Counted from the first letter of the stretch, positions 19,119 through 27,147 are shown. The stretch is 64,000 bases of DNA from an uncultured Algibacter sp. (GCF_947490405.1 NZ_CANLGU010000005.1:124001-188000); one strand, 5' to 3'. The notes: a model not told the origin generated them from the sequence alone. Numbers and translations are program-made.

Positions 19119-19805
19119 TTAAGCCAAAATGTTTTCTGTTACTTTTTGACCATCTAACATTCTTATAATACGATGACTATATTTTGCATCATGTTCACTG
19201 TGTGTAACCATAATTATAGTAGTCCCAGCTTCATTTAAATCGATAAGCAAATCCATAACCTCATTACCATTGGTACTATCTAAGTTTCCTGTTGGCTCAT
19301 CTGCTAAGATTAGTTTTGGATTATTTACAACCGCTCTTGCTACAGCTACACGTTGTTGCTGACCACCAGATAATTGCTGTGGAAAATGATTTCTTCGATG
19401 CATAATTTGCATCTTTTCTAAAACAGCCTCAACTTGTTTTTTACGTTCTGCTGGTTTTACGCCAGTATAGATTAATGGTAACTCTACGTTTTCAAAAACG
19501 GTAAGTTCATCTATAAGATTAAAACTTTGAAACACAAAACCTATGTTATGTTTTCGCAGTTCAGAACGTTTACGCTCATTATAACCAGCGACTTCAGTTC
19601 CATTAAATATAAAACTGCCTCCATCTGGATCATCCAATAACCCAAGAATGTTTAATAAAGTAGATTTTCCGCAACCTGAAGGTCCCATGATGGCAACAAA
19701 CTCACCTTGTTTTACATCAAAAGACAATTTGTTTAAAGCAATAGTTTGCACTTCTTCTGTTCGGTAAAACTTCTCTAAATCCGTAATCTGTATCATTGTA
19801 TTCAT
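19119..19805 (-). CDS. ABC transporter ATP-binding protein, MacB/LolD type (first ATPase)
   Basis: 228 residues. Walker A GPSGCGKST is at 41-49, Q-loop FVFQS near 91-95, a canonical LSGGQQQRVAVARA signature near 143-156, Walker B LILADEPTGNLDS and the switch His in VTHSEHD. It is the energiser for FtsX-like permeases and sits 16 bp after the adaptor gene, the standard adaptor-ATPase-permease order of MacAB-type systems. Of the two ATPases in the cluster this one has the more canonical signature. Confidence 0.93.
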   Translation of the reverse strand: MNTMIQITDLEKFYRTEEVQTIALNKLSFDVKQGEFVAIMGPSGCGKSTLLNILGLLDDPDGGSFIFNGTEVAGYNERKRSELRKHNIGFVFQSFNLIDELTVFENVELPLIYTGVKPAERKKQVEAVLEKMQIMHRRNHFPQQLSGGQQQRVAVARAVVNNPKLILADEPTGNLDSTNGNEVMDLLIDLNEAGTTIIMVTHSEHDAKYSHRIIRMLDGQKVTENILA

Positions 19806-19821
19806 TTTTATTGATTGTATT

Positions 19822-21072
19822 TTATTTTATAATTAACTCTTCTACATCTCCAAAGGAATCATAGCTTGATGTTACTACTTTATCGCCAGGATTCAATCCC
19901 TCTATAACCTCATAATATTCTGTGTTCTGACTTCCTAATCTTATATTAACTTTATAGGCTGTATCACCATCTTCACTTATTTTAAATATCCAGTTTCCTC
20001 CAGTTTTTTGAAAGAAGCCGCCTTTGGCTACTAATAAAGCTTGTTTTTCTGCACTTAGTGCTACACGAATCTGCAAGTTTTGCCCTCTCCTAATACCTTC
20101 GGGAACATCGCCTTCAAACTTCATATCTACTTGAAAACGGCCATTGGTTACTTGAGTAAAAACTTTTTTAATAACTAAAGTGTAGGCTTTATTATTAAAA
20201 GTGAATGTTCCTGTTTGTCCATTATAAATTCTTGAAATATAATGTTCATCTATATCTACTCTAACTTTATAACCGCTGGTAACATCTACTTGCCCCAATC
20301 GTGTTCCTTTGGTTATAGATTGACCAATTTCAGCATCTAAAGATGTTAATTGACCATCAATGGGTGCACGTACAACTAAGTCGCCTACTTTTTTTCGCAT
20401 AAGCTCCAAGGCACTCTGCGTTCTGGCATAAGAATCTCTTGCTTGATTAATCTCAAGTTTTGATGATAATGAATCTTCAGAAAGTACTTGTTTAGCTAAT
20501 CGCATACGTTCTTTTTGATACTCATAGTTGTTTTTAGAAGATTCAAAATCTTGTCTTCCAATTGCATCTTTTTCATACAAGCGTTTGTTTAAATTATAAA
20601 TGCGCTCTGCTTCAATAAGACCATTCTCAACGTCCGTAAATTGGTTTTGTCTATTTATTGTGTTCTGACGTGCAGCATTCTGAGAAATTTGCATTTGCGT
20701 TAGTAAGTTATATACTGAAGTTTCTTGATTAATAAGACTTAATTCTAAATCTGTATTAGATAATCTCAAAATTGGTTCACCTTTTTTTAACATCGCACCA
20801 TCTTCAACAAACTTTTCTTCTACACGCCCTCCTTCTAATGCGTCTAAATAAATTGTGGTTATTGGCAAAACAATACCATTAACTGGAATATTTTCTTGAA
20901 AAACATCTTTAGATACGGTATTAATAGAAATCCTTTCTTTATCCACATTCAATTTTGCGCCACCAGAGGTTTTGATAAACACATAAATGATTAATGCTAT
21001 GATAGCTAATACACCTCCGATGAGTATTAGTTTTTGTTTAGAGAATTTTTTCTTTTGAATTGGTACGTCCAT
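19822..21072 (-). CDS. HlyD/RND-type periplasmic adaptor subunit
   Basis: I place the start at ATG 21072 (MDVPIQKKKFSKQK), which puts a short basic cytoplasmic stretch before a single helix (IGGVLAIIALIIYVFI). An earlier ATG at 21117 adds 15 unlikely residues. Family parts follow in order: lipoyl half-motif, long coiled-coil hairpin (about 100-210), second lipoyl segment VVRAPIDGQL, beta-barrel and membrane-proximal domain ending GDKVVTSSYDSFG. The protein should bridge the ABC permeases and the TolC-like channel. It is the first gene of the cluster, behind a candidate sigma-54 promoter. Confidence 0.92.
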   Translation of the reverse strand: MDVPIQKKKFSKQKLILIGGVLAIIALIIYVFIKTSGGAKLNVDKERISINTVSKDVFQENIPVNGIVLPITTIYLDALEGGRVEEKFVEDGAMLKKGEPILRLSNTDLELSLINQETSVYNLLTQMQISQNAARQNTINRQNQFTDVENGLIEAERIYNLNKRLYEKDAIGRQDFESSKNNYEYQKERMRLAKQVLSEDSLSSKLEINQARDSYARTQSALELMRKKVGDLVVRAPIDGQLTSLDAEIGQSITKGTRLGQVDVTSGYKVRVDIDEHYISRIYNGQTGTFTFNNKAYTLVIKKVFTQVTNGRFQVDMKFEGDVPEGIRRGQNLQIRVALSAEKQALLVAKGGFFQKTGGNWIFKISEDGDTAYKVNIRLGSQNTEYYEVIEGLNPGDKVVTSSYDSFGDVEELIIK

Positions 21073-21100
21073 TTGTATATTGTTTTGACACTTATACCAT

Positions 21101-21116
21101 AGTGAAGATAATGCCA
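21101..21116 (-). promoter_or_regulatory. Candidate sigma-54 promoter of the ABC cluster
   Basis: Read on the minus strand, TGGCAT-TATCT-TCACT fits the -24 element TGGCAC well and the -12 element TTGC only partly, at the correct spacing. It lies ~29 bp before the adaptor ATG. The divergent neighbour encodes a sigma-54 activator, which raises the prior. Confidence 0.4.
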
Positions 21117-21168
21117 CAAATACAAACAGTTTAAAATCAATTAGTTATATTTTTGTTTAGAAATAAAA

Positions 21169-21207
21169 GTGTCCGATTTTGATACACTTTATGTTCGAAA
21201 CTGTACA
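21169..21207. promoter_or_regulatory. Paired candidate enhancer sites for the NtrC-like regulator
   Basis: Two related imperfect palindromes lie in the divergent intergenic region: TGTCCGATTTTGATACA (21170-21186) and TGTTCGAAACTGTACA (21192-21207). Both have the frame TGTnCGA...ACA. They lie 55-105 bp from the candidate -24/-12 element, the usual place for NtrC-type upstream activating sites. Confidence 0.5.
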
Positions 21208-21369
21208 CTTTTAATCACCAATATATTTTTGATTTGAGAGTCTTTTTAAGCTGAATATAAAATCGTAATATTGTAATACTACCACATAGAGTAAGTTTAA
21301 ATGATTATTTCAAAAAAACAGGCACCTATGAGGTAAACTTTCTATTAATTTAATCTCGATTATCGAGTA

Positions 21370-22722
21370 ATGGTTTTAAAAAACGCTACAATATTAATAA
21401 TAGATGATGATGCAGATGTATTAACGGCACTCCGATTACTTCTCAAACCTTTAGTTAAAGATGTTCAAACTGAAAAAAACCCAAGTAATATTACTGCGCA
21501 AATAGAACGTGCTCATTATGATATTATCATACTAGACATGAACTTTAATGGGTTAGTAAACACTGGTAATGAAGGTATTTTTTGGTTAAATAAAATTAGA
21601 AAACAAAAACCTGAAACTGCTGTAATTTTAATGACGGCATATGCTGATATTGATTTAGCGATTAGAGGTTTAAAAGAAGGCGCATCTGACTTTCTTATGA
21701 AACCCTGGAAGAACGAAAAAATTATTGAAACGATTACAACTATTCTTAGTAACAAAAAATCTATATCTTCAAAAAAGAAAAGCCTCAATTCTGATAGTGT
21801 TGAAATTATTGGTGAGAGTAGTGTTATGGAAGATGTATTTCTAAAACTCAAAAAAGTTGCTCCAACTGATGCTAATGTTCTTGTTTTAGGAGAAAACGGC
21901 ACAGGTAAAGATTTAATAGCTCGTGCACTTCATGAAAACTCTAATAGAAGAAACAAACCTTTTGTTAAAGTAGATGTTGGCGCTTTAACCTCAACACTTT
22001 TTGAAAGCGAATTGTTTGGGTACAAAAAAGGTGCTTTTACTGATGCTCGAGAAGATAGAAAAGGACGCTTTGAAGCTGCTAATGGTGGTACATTATTTTT
22101 AGACGAAATAGGAAACATCAGCCTAGGGCAACAAGTTAGATTATTAACTGTTCTTCAAAATAGGCAAGTAACACCATTAGGTTCAAACCAATCTATACCA
22201 ATCGATATCAGGTTAATTTGTGCCACTAACATTGATCCTAAAACCTTGGCAAATGAGAATAAATTTAGGAAAGATTTAATATACAGAATAAACACCGTAG
22301 ATATTACTGTACCTCCATTAAGAGAACGTGGTACAGATATTACAGCTCTATCACATCACTTTGTTTCACTTTATACAGAAAAATATAATAAAAATGCTTT
22401 TTCTTTTGATTCTGGTTTTATTTCAAAACTAAAAAAGCATCCTTTTCCAGGTAATGTAAGAGAGCTACAATATGTTTTAGAACGCGCAGTGATTATGACA
22501 GATGGTAACGTTTTAAAATCAGAAGATTTAGTCTTTTCTTCTATAGAACACGCCACCACAAATAAAACCATAGAAAATACAAGTTTAAATTTAGACGATA
22601 TTGAAAAGAATGCTATCCTAACTGTATTGGAAAAGAACAAAGGAAACGTTTCAAAATCTGCCAAAGAACTTGGTATTACTAGAGCTGCTTTATACAGAAG
22701 ACTAGATAAGTATGAACTATAA
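21370..22722 (+). CDS. Sigma-54-dependent response regulator (NtrC family)
   Basis: 450 residues in three domains. The receiver has phospho-acceptor Asp56 in IIILDMNF, the Thr of LMTA and the Lys of LMKPW. The AAA+ sigma-54 activation domain has Walker A GENGTGKD at 174-181, Walker B TLFLDEIGN near 241-249 and an R-finger region in FRKDLIYRINTV. A Fis-type HTH covers about 413-448. The sigma-54 contact loop reads GAFTDA (221-226) rather than GAFTGA. A perfect palindrome CTCGAT-T-ATCGAG (21355-21367) lies directly before the ATG. The gene overlaps the histidine kinase gene by 11 bp and diverges from the ABC cluster, its likely target. Confidence 0.93.
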   Translation: MVLKNATILIIDDDADVLTALRLLLKPLVKDVQTEKNPSNITAQIERAHYDIIILDMNFNGLVNTGNEGIFWLNKIRKQKPETAVILMTAYADIDLAIRGLKEGASDFLMKPWKNEKIIETITTILSNKKSISSKKKSLNSDSVEIIGESSVMEDVFLKLKKVAPTDANVLVLGENGTGKDLIARALHENSNRRNKPFVKVDVGALTSTLFESELFGYKKGAFTDAREDRKGRFEAANGGTLFLDEIGNISLGQQVRLLTVLQNRQVTPLGSNQSIPIDIRLICATNIDPKTLANENKFRKDLIYRINTVDITVPPLRERGTDITALSHHFVSLYTEKYNKNAFSFDSGFISKLKKHPFPGNVRELQYVLERAVIMTDGNVLKSEDLVFSSIEHATTNKTIENTSLNLDDIEKNAILTVLEKNKGNVSKSAKELGITRAALYRRLDKYEL

Positions 22723-24055
22723 GACATACATCTTCAGTTTATTCTTCAGAATACTGCTTCTTGTTAGTATTATATTGGCTTTAGGCTATTCTATATACAA
22801 ATCTCATGTAGCATATATTGTAGTATCTAGTATTGGTTTAATATATATACTAGTTAACACTTATAGCTTTGTAAAACGAAGATTTGTGGCAATGGATGAT
22901 TTTTTTGAAGCTGTAAAGTATCGCGATTTCTCAAGGTGGTTCCCAGAAGACAGAGGTCCAAAAGACATTCGTTTTTTATATAAAGGTTTTAATGAAATAA
23001 ACCGAACAATTAAAGAGATTAATTCTCAAAATCAAGCGCAATATGTTTATCTACAAAAGATTTTAGAAATGGTAGATATTGGTATTATTGCTTTTAATTT
23101 AGAAACTGGCATAGTTTTATGGAGCAACGACTCTTTTGGAGAAATTTTAGACATGCCATCTTTCAAGAATATTGGATTTGTAGAAAAGAGAAAGCCAGAA
23201 TTATTCAACACCATCTTTGAGACTTATCATAGAGAACCAAATTCAATATCTATTGCTTTACAAAATGAAAGTATTAAAATACTAATTTCTGATACTGTTT
23301 TTCAAGTGGATGAAGATGCTTTCAAACTTATTGTTATTCAAGATATAGATAACACTCTAAATAAAAACGAGTCAGAATCTTGGAAAAAACTATTGAGTGT
23401 TATGACTCACGAAATAATGAATTCTATCGCGCCTATTTCCTCATTAGCAGACACGTTACAAAAGAACTTACAATTAGCTATAGAAGCACCTAAAAAAACA
23501 CCTTTAGAGCTAGAAGATTTAAACTCAGGTATAAAAACTATTAAGAAAAGAAGTGAAGGACTTTTAAAATTTGCTAAAACATATCGCAGTTTAAGCAAAG
23601 TAACTAAATTGAATTTGCAACGGGTAAAAATTTCAGAATTGTTTAATAATATTCAATTACTCATGGCGCCATCTATCAAAGCCAAAAATATTGATATTCA
23701 ATTTAACATTTCTAGTCCAAAGCTTCAACTAGATATAGATACTCACCTTATTGAACAAGTACTTATAAACCTAATATTAAATGCAGTTGATGCTTGTAAA
23801 AATAAAGATGATGCACAAATTAAGGTTTTAGCATCTCAAAACCCAAACAGAGACATCATTATCAAAGTATACGATAATGGTTCTGGTATTCCATCGGATA
23901 TTTTAGAGAATATCTTTGTACCATTCTTTACTAGTAAAGCTACTGGTAGCGGTATTGGGTTAAGTCTTTGTAAACAAATTATGTTGCTGCACAAAGGCCG
24001 AATATTGGTAAAAAGTGTTGAGGGAGAAGGCACCGCTTTTAGTTTGGTGTTTTAA
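22712..24055 (+). CDS. Sensor histidine kinase, NtrB-like
   Basis: 447 residues. Two membrane helices near 10-27 and 33-52 leave almost no periplasmic loop, so it probably senses within the membrane or cytoplasm. A linker and PAS-like region (about 110-215) follows, then a dimerisation helix with the phospho-acceptor His233 in MTHEIMNSIAP. The ATPase domain has the N box NLILNAVDAC, G1 DNGSGIP and G2 GSGIGLSL. It is translationally coupled to the regulator gene. Lack of a large sensor domain resembles envelope-stress kinases that detect perturbation near the membrane. The signal is unknown. Confidence 0.92.
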   Translation: MNYKTYIFSLFFRILLLVSIILALGYSIYKSHVAYIVVSSIGLIYILVNTYSFVKRRFVAMDDFFEAVKYRDFSRWFPEDRGPKDIRFLYKGFNEINRTIKEINSQNQAQYVYLQKILEMVDIGIIAFNLETGIVLWSNDSFGEILDMPSFKNIGFVEKRKPELFNTIFETYHREPNSISIALQNESIKILISDTVFQVDEDAFKLIVIQDIDNTLNKNESESWKKLLSVMTHEIMNSIAPISSLADTLQKNLQLAIEAPKKTPLELEDLNSGIKTIKKRSEGLLKFAKTYRSLSKVTKLNLQRVKISELFNNIQLLMAPSIKAKNIDIQFNISSPKLQLDIDTHLIEQVLINLILNAVDACKNKDDAQIKVLASQNPNRDIIIKVYDNGSGIPSDILENIFVPFFTSKATGSGIGLSLCKQIMLLHKGRILVKSVEGEGTAFSLVF

Positions 24056-24208
24056 ACTTTTTTAAAATCTTGATAGAATTACACCTAAACAGCGCACCAC
24101 TTTGAAAACAAAAACTCCAGCTTATAAATTCAAGGAATATGGAATAGTACATTTAAAGGTAGCTTTATTATTTGAAGGATTGTATATCCTGATAAAGCTC
24201 CGCTTTGA

Positions 24209-24270
24209 AAAAAGAAAAGGAGAAAAATAATCTCTGAGCAAGCTCAAACTATTTTTCTCCTTTTCTTTTT
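24209..24270. terminator. Long perfect hairpin (21-bp stem), bidirectional terminator
   Basis: Arms 24209-24229 and 24250-24270 are perfectly complementary over 21 bp, with A-rich and T-rich outer ends. The 20-nt loop contains a smaller TGAGC-AA-GCTCA stem. It lies between the kinase gene and the oppositely oriented tRNA-Arg and can terminate both. Just upstream, AGCTTTAT/ATAAAGCT arms (about 24162-24198) form a further stem. Confidence 0.75.
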
Positions 24271-24275
24271 ATTCG

Positions 24276-24349
24276 TGACCATGGCAGGATTCAAACCTGC
24301 AACCTCTTGAGCCGTAATCAAGTGCGCTATTCAGTTGCGCCACATGGCC
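24276..24349 (-). tRNA. tRNA-Arg (anticodon ACG)
   Basis: 74 nt on the minus strand. The acceptor arms GGCCATG/CATGGTC contain one G-U pair, the T arm is GCAGG-TTTGAAT-CCTGC, and the anticodon stem CTTGA/TCAAG encloses the loop TTACGGC, with ACG at positions 34-36. The discriminator base is A and CCA is not encoded. Confidence 0.93.
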
Positions 24350-24363
24350 TTTTTTCGTGGGTG

Positions 24364-24396
24364 CAAATATACATTTTTTATTAAAACTCCACCAAA
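24364..24396 (-). promoter_or_regulatory. Promoter of tRNA-Arg
   Basis: On the minus strand a -33 TTTG (24393-24396) and a -7 box TATATTTG (24364-24371) are separated by 21 bp, a good match to the Bacteroidota housekeeping promoter. The -7 box lies ~15 bp before the tRNA 5' end. Confidence 0.7.
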
Positions 24397-24433
24397 CAAT
24401 TTCTTTCAATTTTTTAAATTCTTACTTTTGAAT

Positions 24434-25063
24434 ATGGCTCACACACTCCTACAAGAAAAATTCAATAAAAACCTCGATAATTCGCTGATAAAAGAAATAG
24501 AAACCATTGGCAAATTAGTTACGTACAAAAAAAACGATATCATCATAGATATCAATCAAACCCTAAAACACATCCCACTTTTATTAAGTGGAAACATTAA
24601 AATTCTCCGTGAAGATCAAGACGGTAACGAACTTCTCATCTATTTCCTAGAAGCTGGTGAAACCTGTACCATGTCGCTCACTTGCTGTATGGGCACCTCA
24701 AAAAGTAAAATAAGAGCAGTAGCCGAAAAAGACTCAACACTCATCATGATACCTGTGCAAAATATGCAAAAATGGTTTCACGAGAACGCTAGTTGGCGCA
24801 ACTTCATACTAGAAAGTTATCAAACGCGTTTTGACGAAATGCTCGAAGCCATAGATAACCTCGCTTTCATAAAAATGGACGAAAGGTTAATTAAATATCT
24901 CATTAACAAAACCAAACTTCACAGCTCAAAAACCATCATTGTAAAACACCAAGATATCGCTGAAGACCTCCATACATCGCGCGTGGTTATCTCCAGACTC
25001 CTAAAACAATTAGAAAATCAAAACAAAATCAAACTCAGCAGAAACAAAATAGAAGTGCTTTAA
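24434..25063 (+). CDS. Crp/Fnr-family transcriptional regulator
   Basis: I choose ATG 24434 (MAHTLLQEKFNKNLD). A longer frame from 24335 would run through the tRNA. The 209 residues form a cyclic-nucleotide-binding-like beta-roll (about 20-130) and an HTH of the Crp type, with recognition helix HTSRVVISRLLKQLE. The sensory domain contains a Cys cluster (CTMSLTCCM) that could react with sulfide, persulfide or oxidants. The following genes form a sulfur-handling module, and two of its promoters share a palindrome GTAA-N6-TTAC, a plausible target of this protein. Confidence 0.88.
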   Translation: MAHTLLQEKFNKNLDNSLIKEIETIGKLVTYKKNDIIIDINQTLKHIPLLLSGNIKILREDQDGNELLIYFLEAGETCTMSLTCCMGTSKSKIRAVAEKDSTLIMIPVQNMQKWFHENASWRNFILESYQTRFDEMLEAIDNLAFIKMDERLIKYLINKTKLHSSKTIIVKHQDIAEDLHTSRVVISRLLKQLENQNKIKLSRNKIEVL

Positions 25064-25067
25064 ATAA

Positions 25068-25158
25068 TTTGGGCGCTACCACAAGGGTCGGGCTTTTCGT
25101 TACAAGTCCTCGCTCCTCCTTCGTCGGGCTGTGGGCTTTCCACTGCAATCCCTAGCGC
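25068..25158 (-). repeat. Dispersed GCGTTA/TAACGC element, copy b
   Basis: Reverse orientation. It starts GGGCGCTACC and ends CCTAGCGC. Compared with the usual GGCGTTA/TAACGC ends, both partners of one pair have changed (T to C and A to G), so complementarity is kept. The interior is of the subtype shared with copies c and f (GAGGACTTGTAACG, GGAAAGCCCACAG read in reverse). Confidence 0.75.
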
Positions 25159-25210
25159 AACTACTCATTAATGTTTATTCTAATTTCATTACCTTTTACA
25201 AACTTGTTAA

Positions 25211-25254
25211 GTAACATTTATTACAATACAAATTAAACCTTCAATATAAATTCG
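25211..25254 (+). promoter_or_regulatory. Promoter with GTAA-N6-TTAC operator, upstream of the first YeeE gene
   Basis: The palindrome GTAACATTTATTAC (25211-25224) is followed 22 bp later by TAAATTCG (25247-25254), a near match to the -7 box TAnnTTTG. The operator centre falls about 42 bp before the expected transcription start, the class II position for Crp/Fnr activators. The same operator and spacing recur upstream of the persulfide dioxygenase gene. Confidence 0.6.
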
Positions 25255-25271
25255 CACTAAATTTTACAATT

Positions 25272-25829
25272 ATGGAATACATTTTAAATCCATGGCCTTG
25301 GTACATATCTGGTCCATTAATAGCCTTAGTCATGGCGCTCCTACTCTACTTTGGAAAAACATTTGGCATGTCATCAAACCTAAGAACCATGTGTACTATG
25401 GTGGGTGCAGGTAAATTTGCTGACTTCTTTAATTTTAGATGGAAAGACCATGTTTGGAATCTAATCGTGGTTCTAGGAGCCATTATTGGTGGGTTTATAG
25501 CGGTACAATTACTATCAAACAATTCCGTAACAAACTTAAACCCAACAACTGTAACAGAACTTCAAAATATGGGGTTCAATAATCCAGGACAAACACTTGT
25601 TCCCAATGAAATGTATAGCTTAGAAATTCTTGCATCACCAAAAGCACTAATACTATTAGTTGTTGGTGGCTTACTGGTTGGTTTCGGTACACGTTATGCT
25701 GGTGGTTGTACATCGGGGCATGCCATTACAGGGCTAAGTAGCTTACAAAAACCATCCTTAATAGCTGTTATTGGTTTTTTTATTGGAGGATTGATTATGA
25801 CTAATTTTATTTTACCCCTAATTTTTTAA
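25272..25829 (+). CDS. YeeE/YedE-family sulfur transporter subunit
   Basis: 185-residue inner-membrane protein with four to five helices and the Sulf_transp motif GTRYAGGCTSGHAI near 138-151. The conserved Cys of this motif handles thiosulfate or polysulfide in the family. It represents one half of a full YeeE. The second half is the next gene, 4 bp downstream, so the two probably assemble as a split transporter. First gene of the sulfur operon, behind the Crp/Fnr-type operator. Confidence 0.88.
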   Translation: MEYILNPWPWYISGPLIALVMALLLYFGKTFGMSSNLRTMCTMVGAGKFADFFNFRWKDHVWNLIVVLGAIIGGFIAVQLLSNNSVTNLNPTTVTELQNMGFNNPGQTLVPNEMYSLEILASPKALILLVVGGLLVGFGTRYAGGCTSGHAITGLSSLQKPSLIAVIGFFIGGLIMTNFILPLIF

Positions 25830-25833
25830 GTAT

Positions 25834-26247
25834 ATGAAAGTTTTAAAATTTCTTATAGTTGGTATATTTTTCGGTATCGTTTTAGTGAAATCTGAAGCAG
25901 TTTCTTGGTATCGTATTTATGAAATGTTTAGATTTCAGTCTTTCCATATGTATGGTATTATAGGAACTGCTATTGCATCAGGAATCATCTTTTTACAAAT
26001 TTCAAAAAAAGGGTATATAAAAAGTATAAAAGGTACAAATATTGTCGTTCCAAAGAAAGAAAATGGATTAATTAGATACATCCTTGGAGGTACTATTTTT
26101 GGTTTAGGATGGGCACTTATTGGCGCCTGTCCAGGACCAATGTATATTCTTCTAGGTACAGGCGTTTGGAGCATGCTTATCGTTATTGCTGCAGCTATTT
26201 TAGGAACATTCATTTATGGGCTCCTTAAAAGCAAACTGCCACACTAA
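25834..26247 (+). CDS. YeeE/YedE-family protein, second half (DUF6691-like)
   Basis: 137 residues, four membrane helices. The Cys-containing motif LGWALIGACPGPMYILLGTG near 100-119 matches the other half-motif of YeeE-type thiosulfate transporters. It pairs with the preceding gene and abuts the next gene with no spacer (TAA directly followed by ATG). Expected to carry thiosulfate or a related sulfane-sulfur compound across the inner membrane. Confidence 0.85.
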   Translation: MKVLKFLIVGIFFGIVLVKSEAVSWYRIYEMFRFQSFHMYGIIGTAIASGIIFLQISKKGYIKSIKGTNIVVPKKENGLIRYILGGTIFGLGWALIGACPGPMYILLGTGVWSMLIVIAAAILGTFIYGLLKSKLPH

Positions 26248-27039
26248 ATGGATTCAATTCAGGTATTAGGATATATTGGTGCGTTAATAGTTGGTTTAGT
26301 TTTAGGCCTTATAGGTGGTGGTGGGTCTATTCTAACAGTACCGCTTTTGGTGTATCTTTTAGGATACAATCCGGTAATAGCAACCGCATATTCTTTGTTT
26401 GTTGTAGGTACATCTTCTATGGTAGGTACTTATCAAAAACACAAAAAGGGTTTAGTCGACTTTAAAACAGGATTAGCCTTTTCATTTCCATCATTTCTAG
26501 CTGTGTATTTATCACGTCGTTATTTAGTTCCAGGAATTCCAGAAACACTCTTAAGTATTGGGGGTTTTAGCTTAACAAAAGGTATGGGTATCATGATTTT
26601 CTTTGCAATTATTATGATACTTGCTTCTTACTCTATGATAAAAAACAGAAAAGAAAACCTTGAAACTATTGGAAGTCAACCATACTATAAAACATTTATT
26701 CAAGGTTTAGCAATTGGTACAATAACTGGAATTATTGGAGCTGGCGGTGGTTTTTTGTACGTACCTGCTTTGGTATTATGGGCTAATATTCCCATGAAAA
26801 AAGCGGTTGGTACCTCATTAATCATAGTTACTATTAACTCGTTAATAGGGTTCATTGGAGATGTTCAAACCTTGGATATTCAATGGACTTTCCTTTTAAT
26901 TTTTACTGGCATTTCCATTTTGGGTATTATACTCGGTGTGTTTCTATCTAAATTTATAAGTGGAAAAAAACTTAAAAAAAGCTTTGGATACTTTGTTTTA
27001 ATAATGGCTACTTACATTATTTACAAAGAGTTAAAATAG
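26248..27039 (+). CDS. TauE/SafE-family sulfite exporter
   Basis: 263 residues, about eight helices in two repeats, each with a Gly-rich start (LIGGGGSILTVPLLVYLLGYNP near 22-43 and IIGAGGGFLYVPALVLWANIP near 165-185), typical of TauE/SafE (DUF81) anion exporters. In this setting it probably exports sulfite made by the downstream persulfide dioxygenase. Directly adjacent to the second YeeE gene, so co-transcribed and perhaps translationally coupled. Confidence 0.88.
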   Translation: MDSIQVLGYIGALIVGLVLGLIGGGGSILTVPLLVYLLGYNPVIATAYSLFVVGTSSMVGTYQKHKKGLVDFKTGLAFSFPSFLAVYLSRRYLVPGIPETLLSIGGFSLTKGMGIMIFFAIIMILASYSMIKNRKENLETIGSQPYYKTFIQGLAIGTITGIIGAGGGFLYVPALVLWANIPMKKAVGTSLIIVTINSLIGFIGDVQTLDIQWTFLLIFTGISILGIILGVFLSKFISGKKLKKSFGYFVLIMATYIIYKELK

Positions 27040-27047
27040 TTTTAAAA

Positions 27048-27091
27048 GTAATATAAGTTACAAACCAAGATACCGATGTTTTGTAATTTTG
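27048..27091 (+). promoter_or_regulatory. Promoter with GTAA-N6-TTAC operator, upstream of the persulfide dioxygenase gene
   Basis: The palindrome GTAATATAAGTTAC (27048-27061) is followed after exactly 22 bp by TAATTTTG (27084-27091), a perfect TAnnTTTG -7 box. The geometry is identical to the promoter at 25211-25254, which suggests a shared activator, most simply the Crp/Fnr protein encoded at 24434. Confidence 0.65.
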
Positions 27092-27111
27092 ATTGAATAT
27101 GTAATTAAAGA

Positions 27112-27131
27112 GATTCCCTGCTTCGAGGGAA
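27112..27131. repeat. Short palindrome of the GATTCC...GGAAT family
   Basis: GATTCCCTGCTTCGAGGGAAT-like palindrome in the leader of the dioxygenase gene, related to the larger palindromes at 55251 and 55303. It lies between the -7 box and the ATG and should be transcribed. Confidence 0.55.
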
Positions 27132-27147
27132 TAACAAAAATAAAATT

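Noticed and set aside
24335-24433. Longer N-terminus for the Crp/Fnr protein
   Set aside because: The extension would run through the tRNA-Arg gene and its promoter and has no family similarity.
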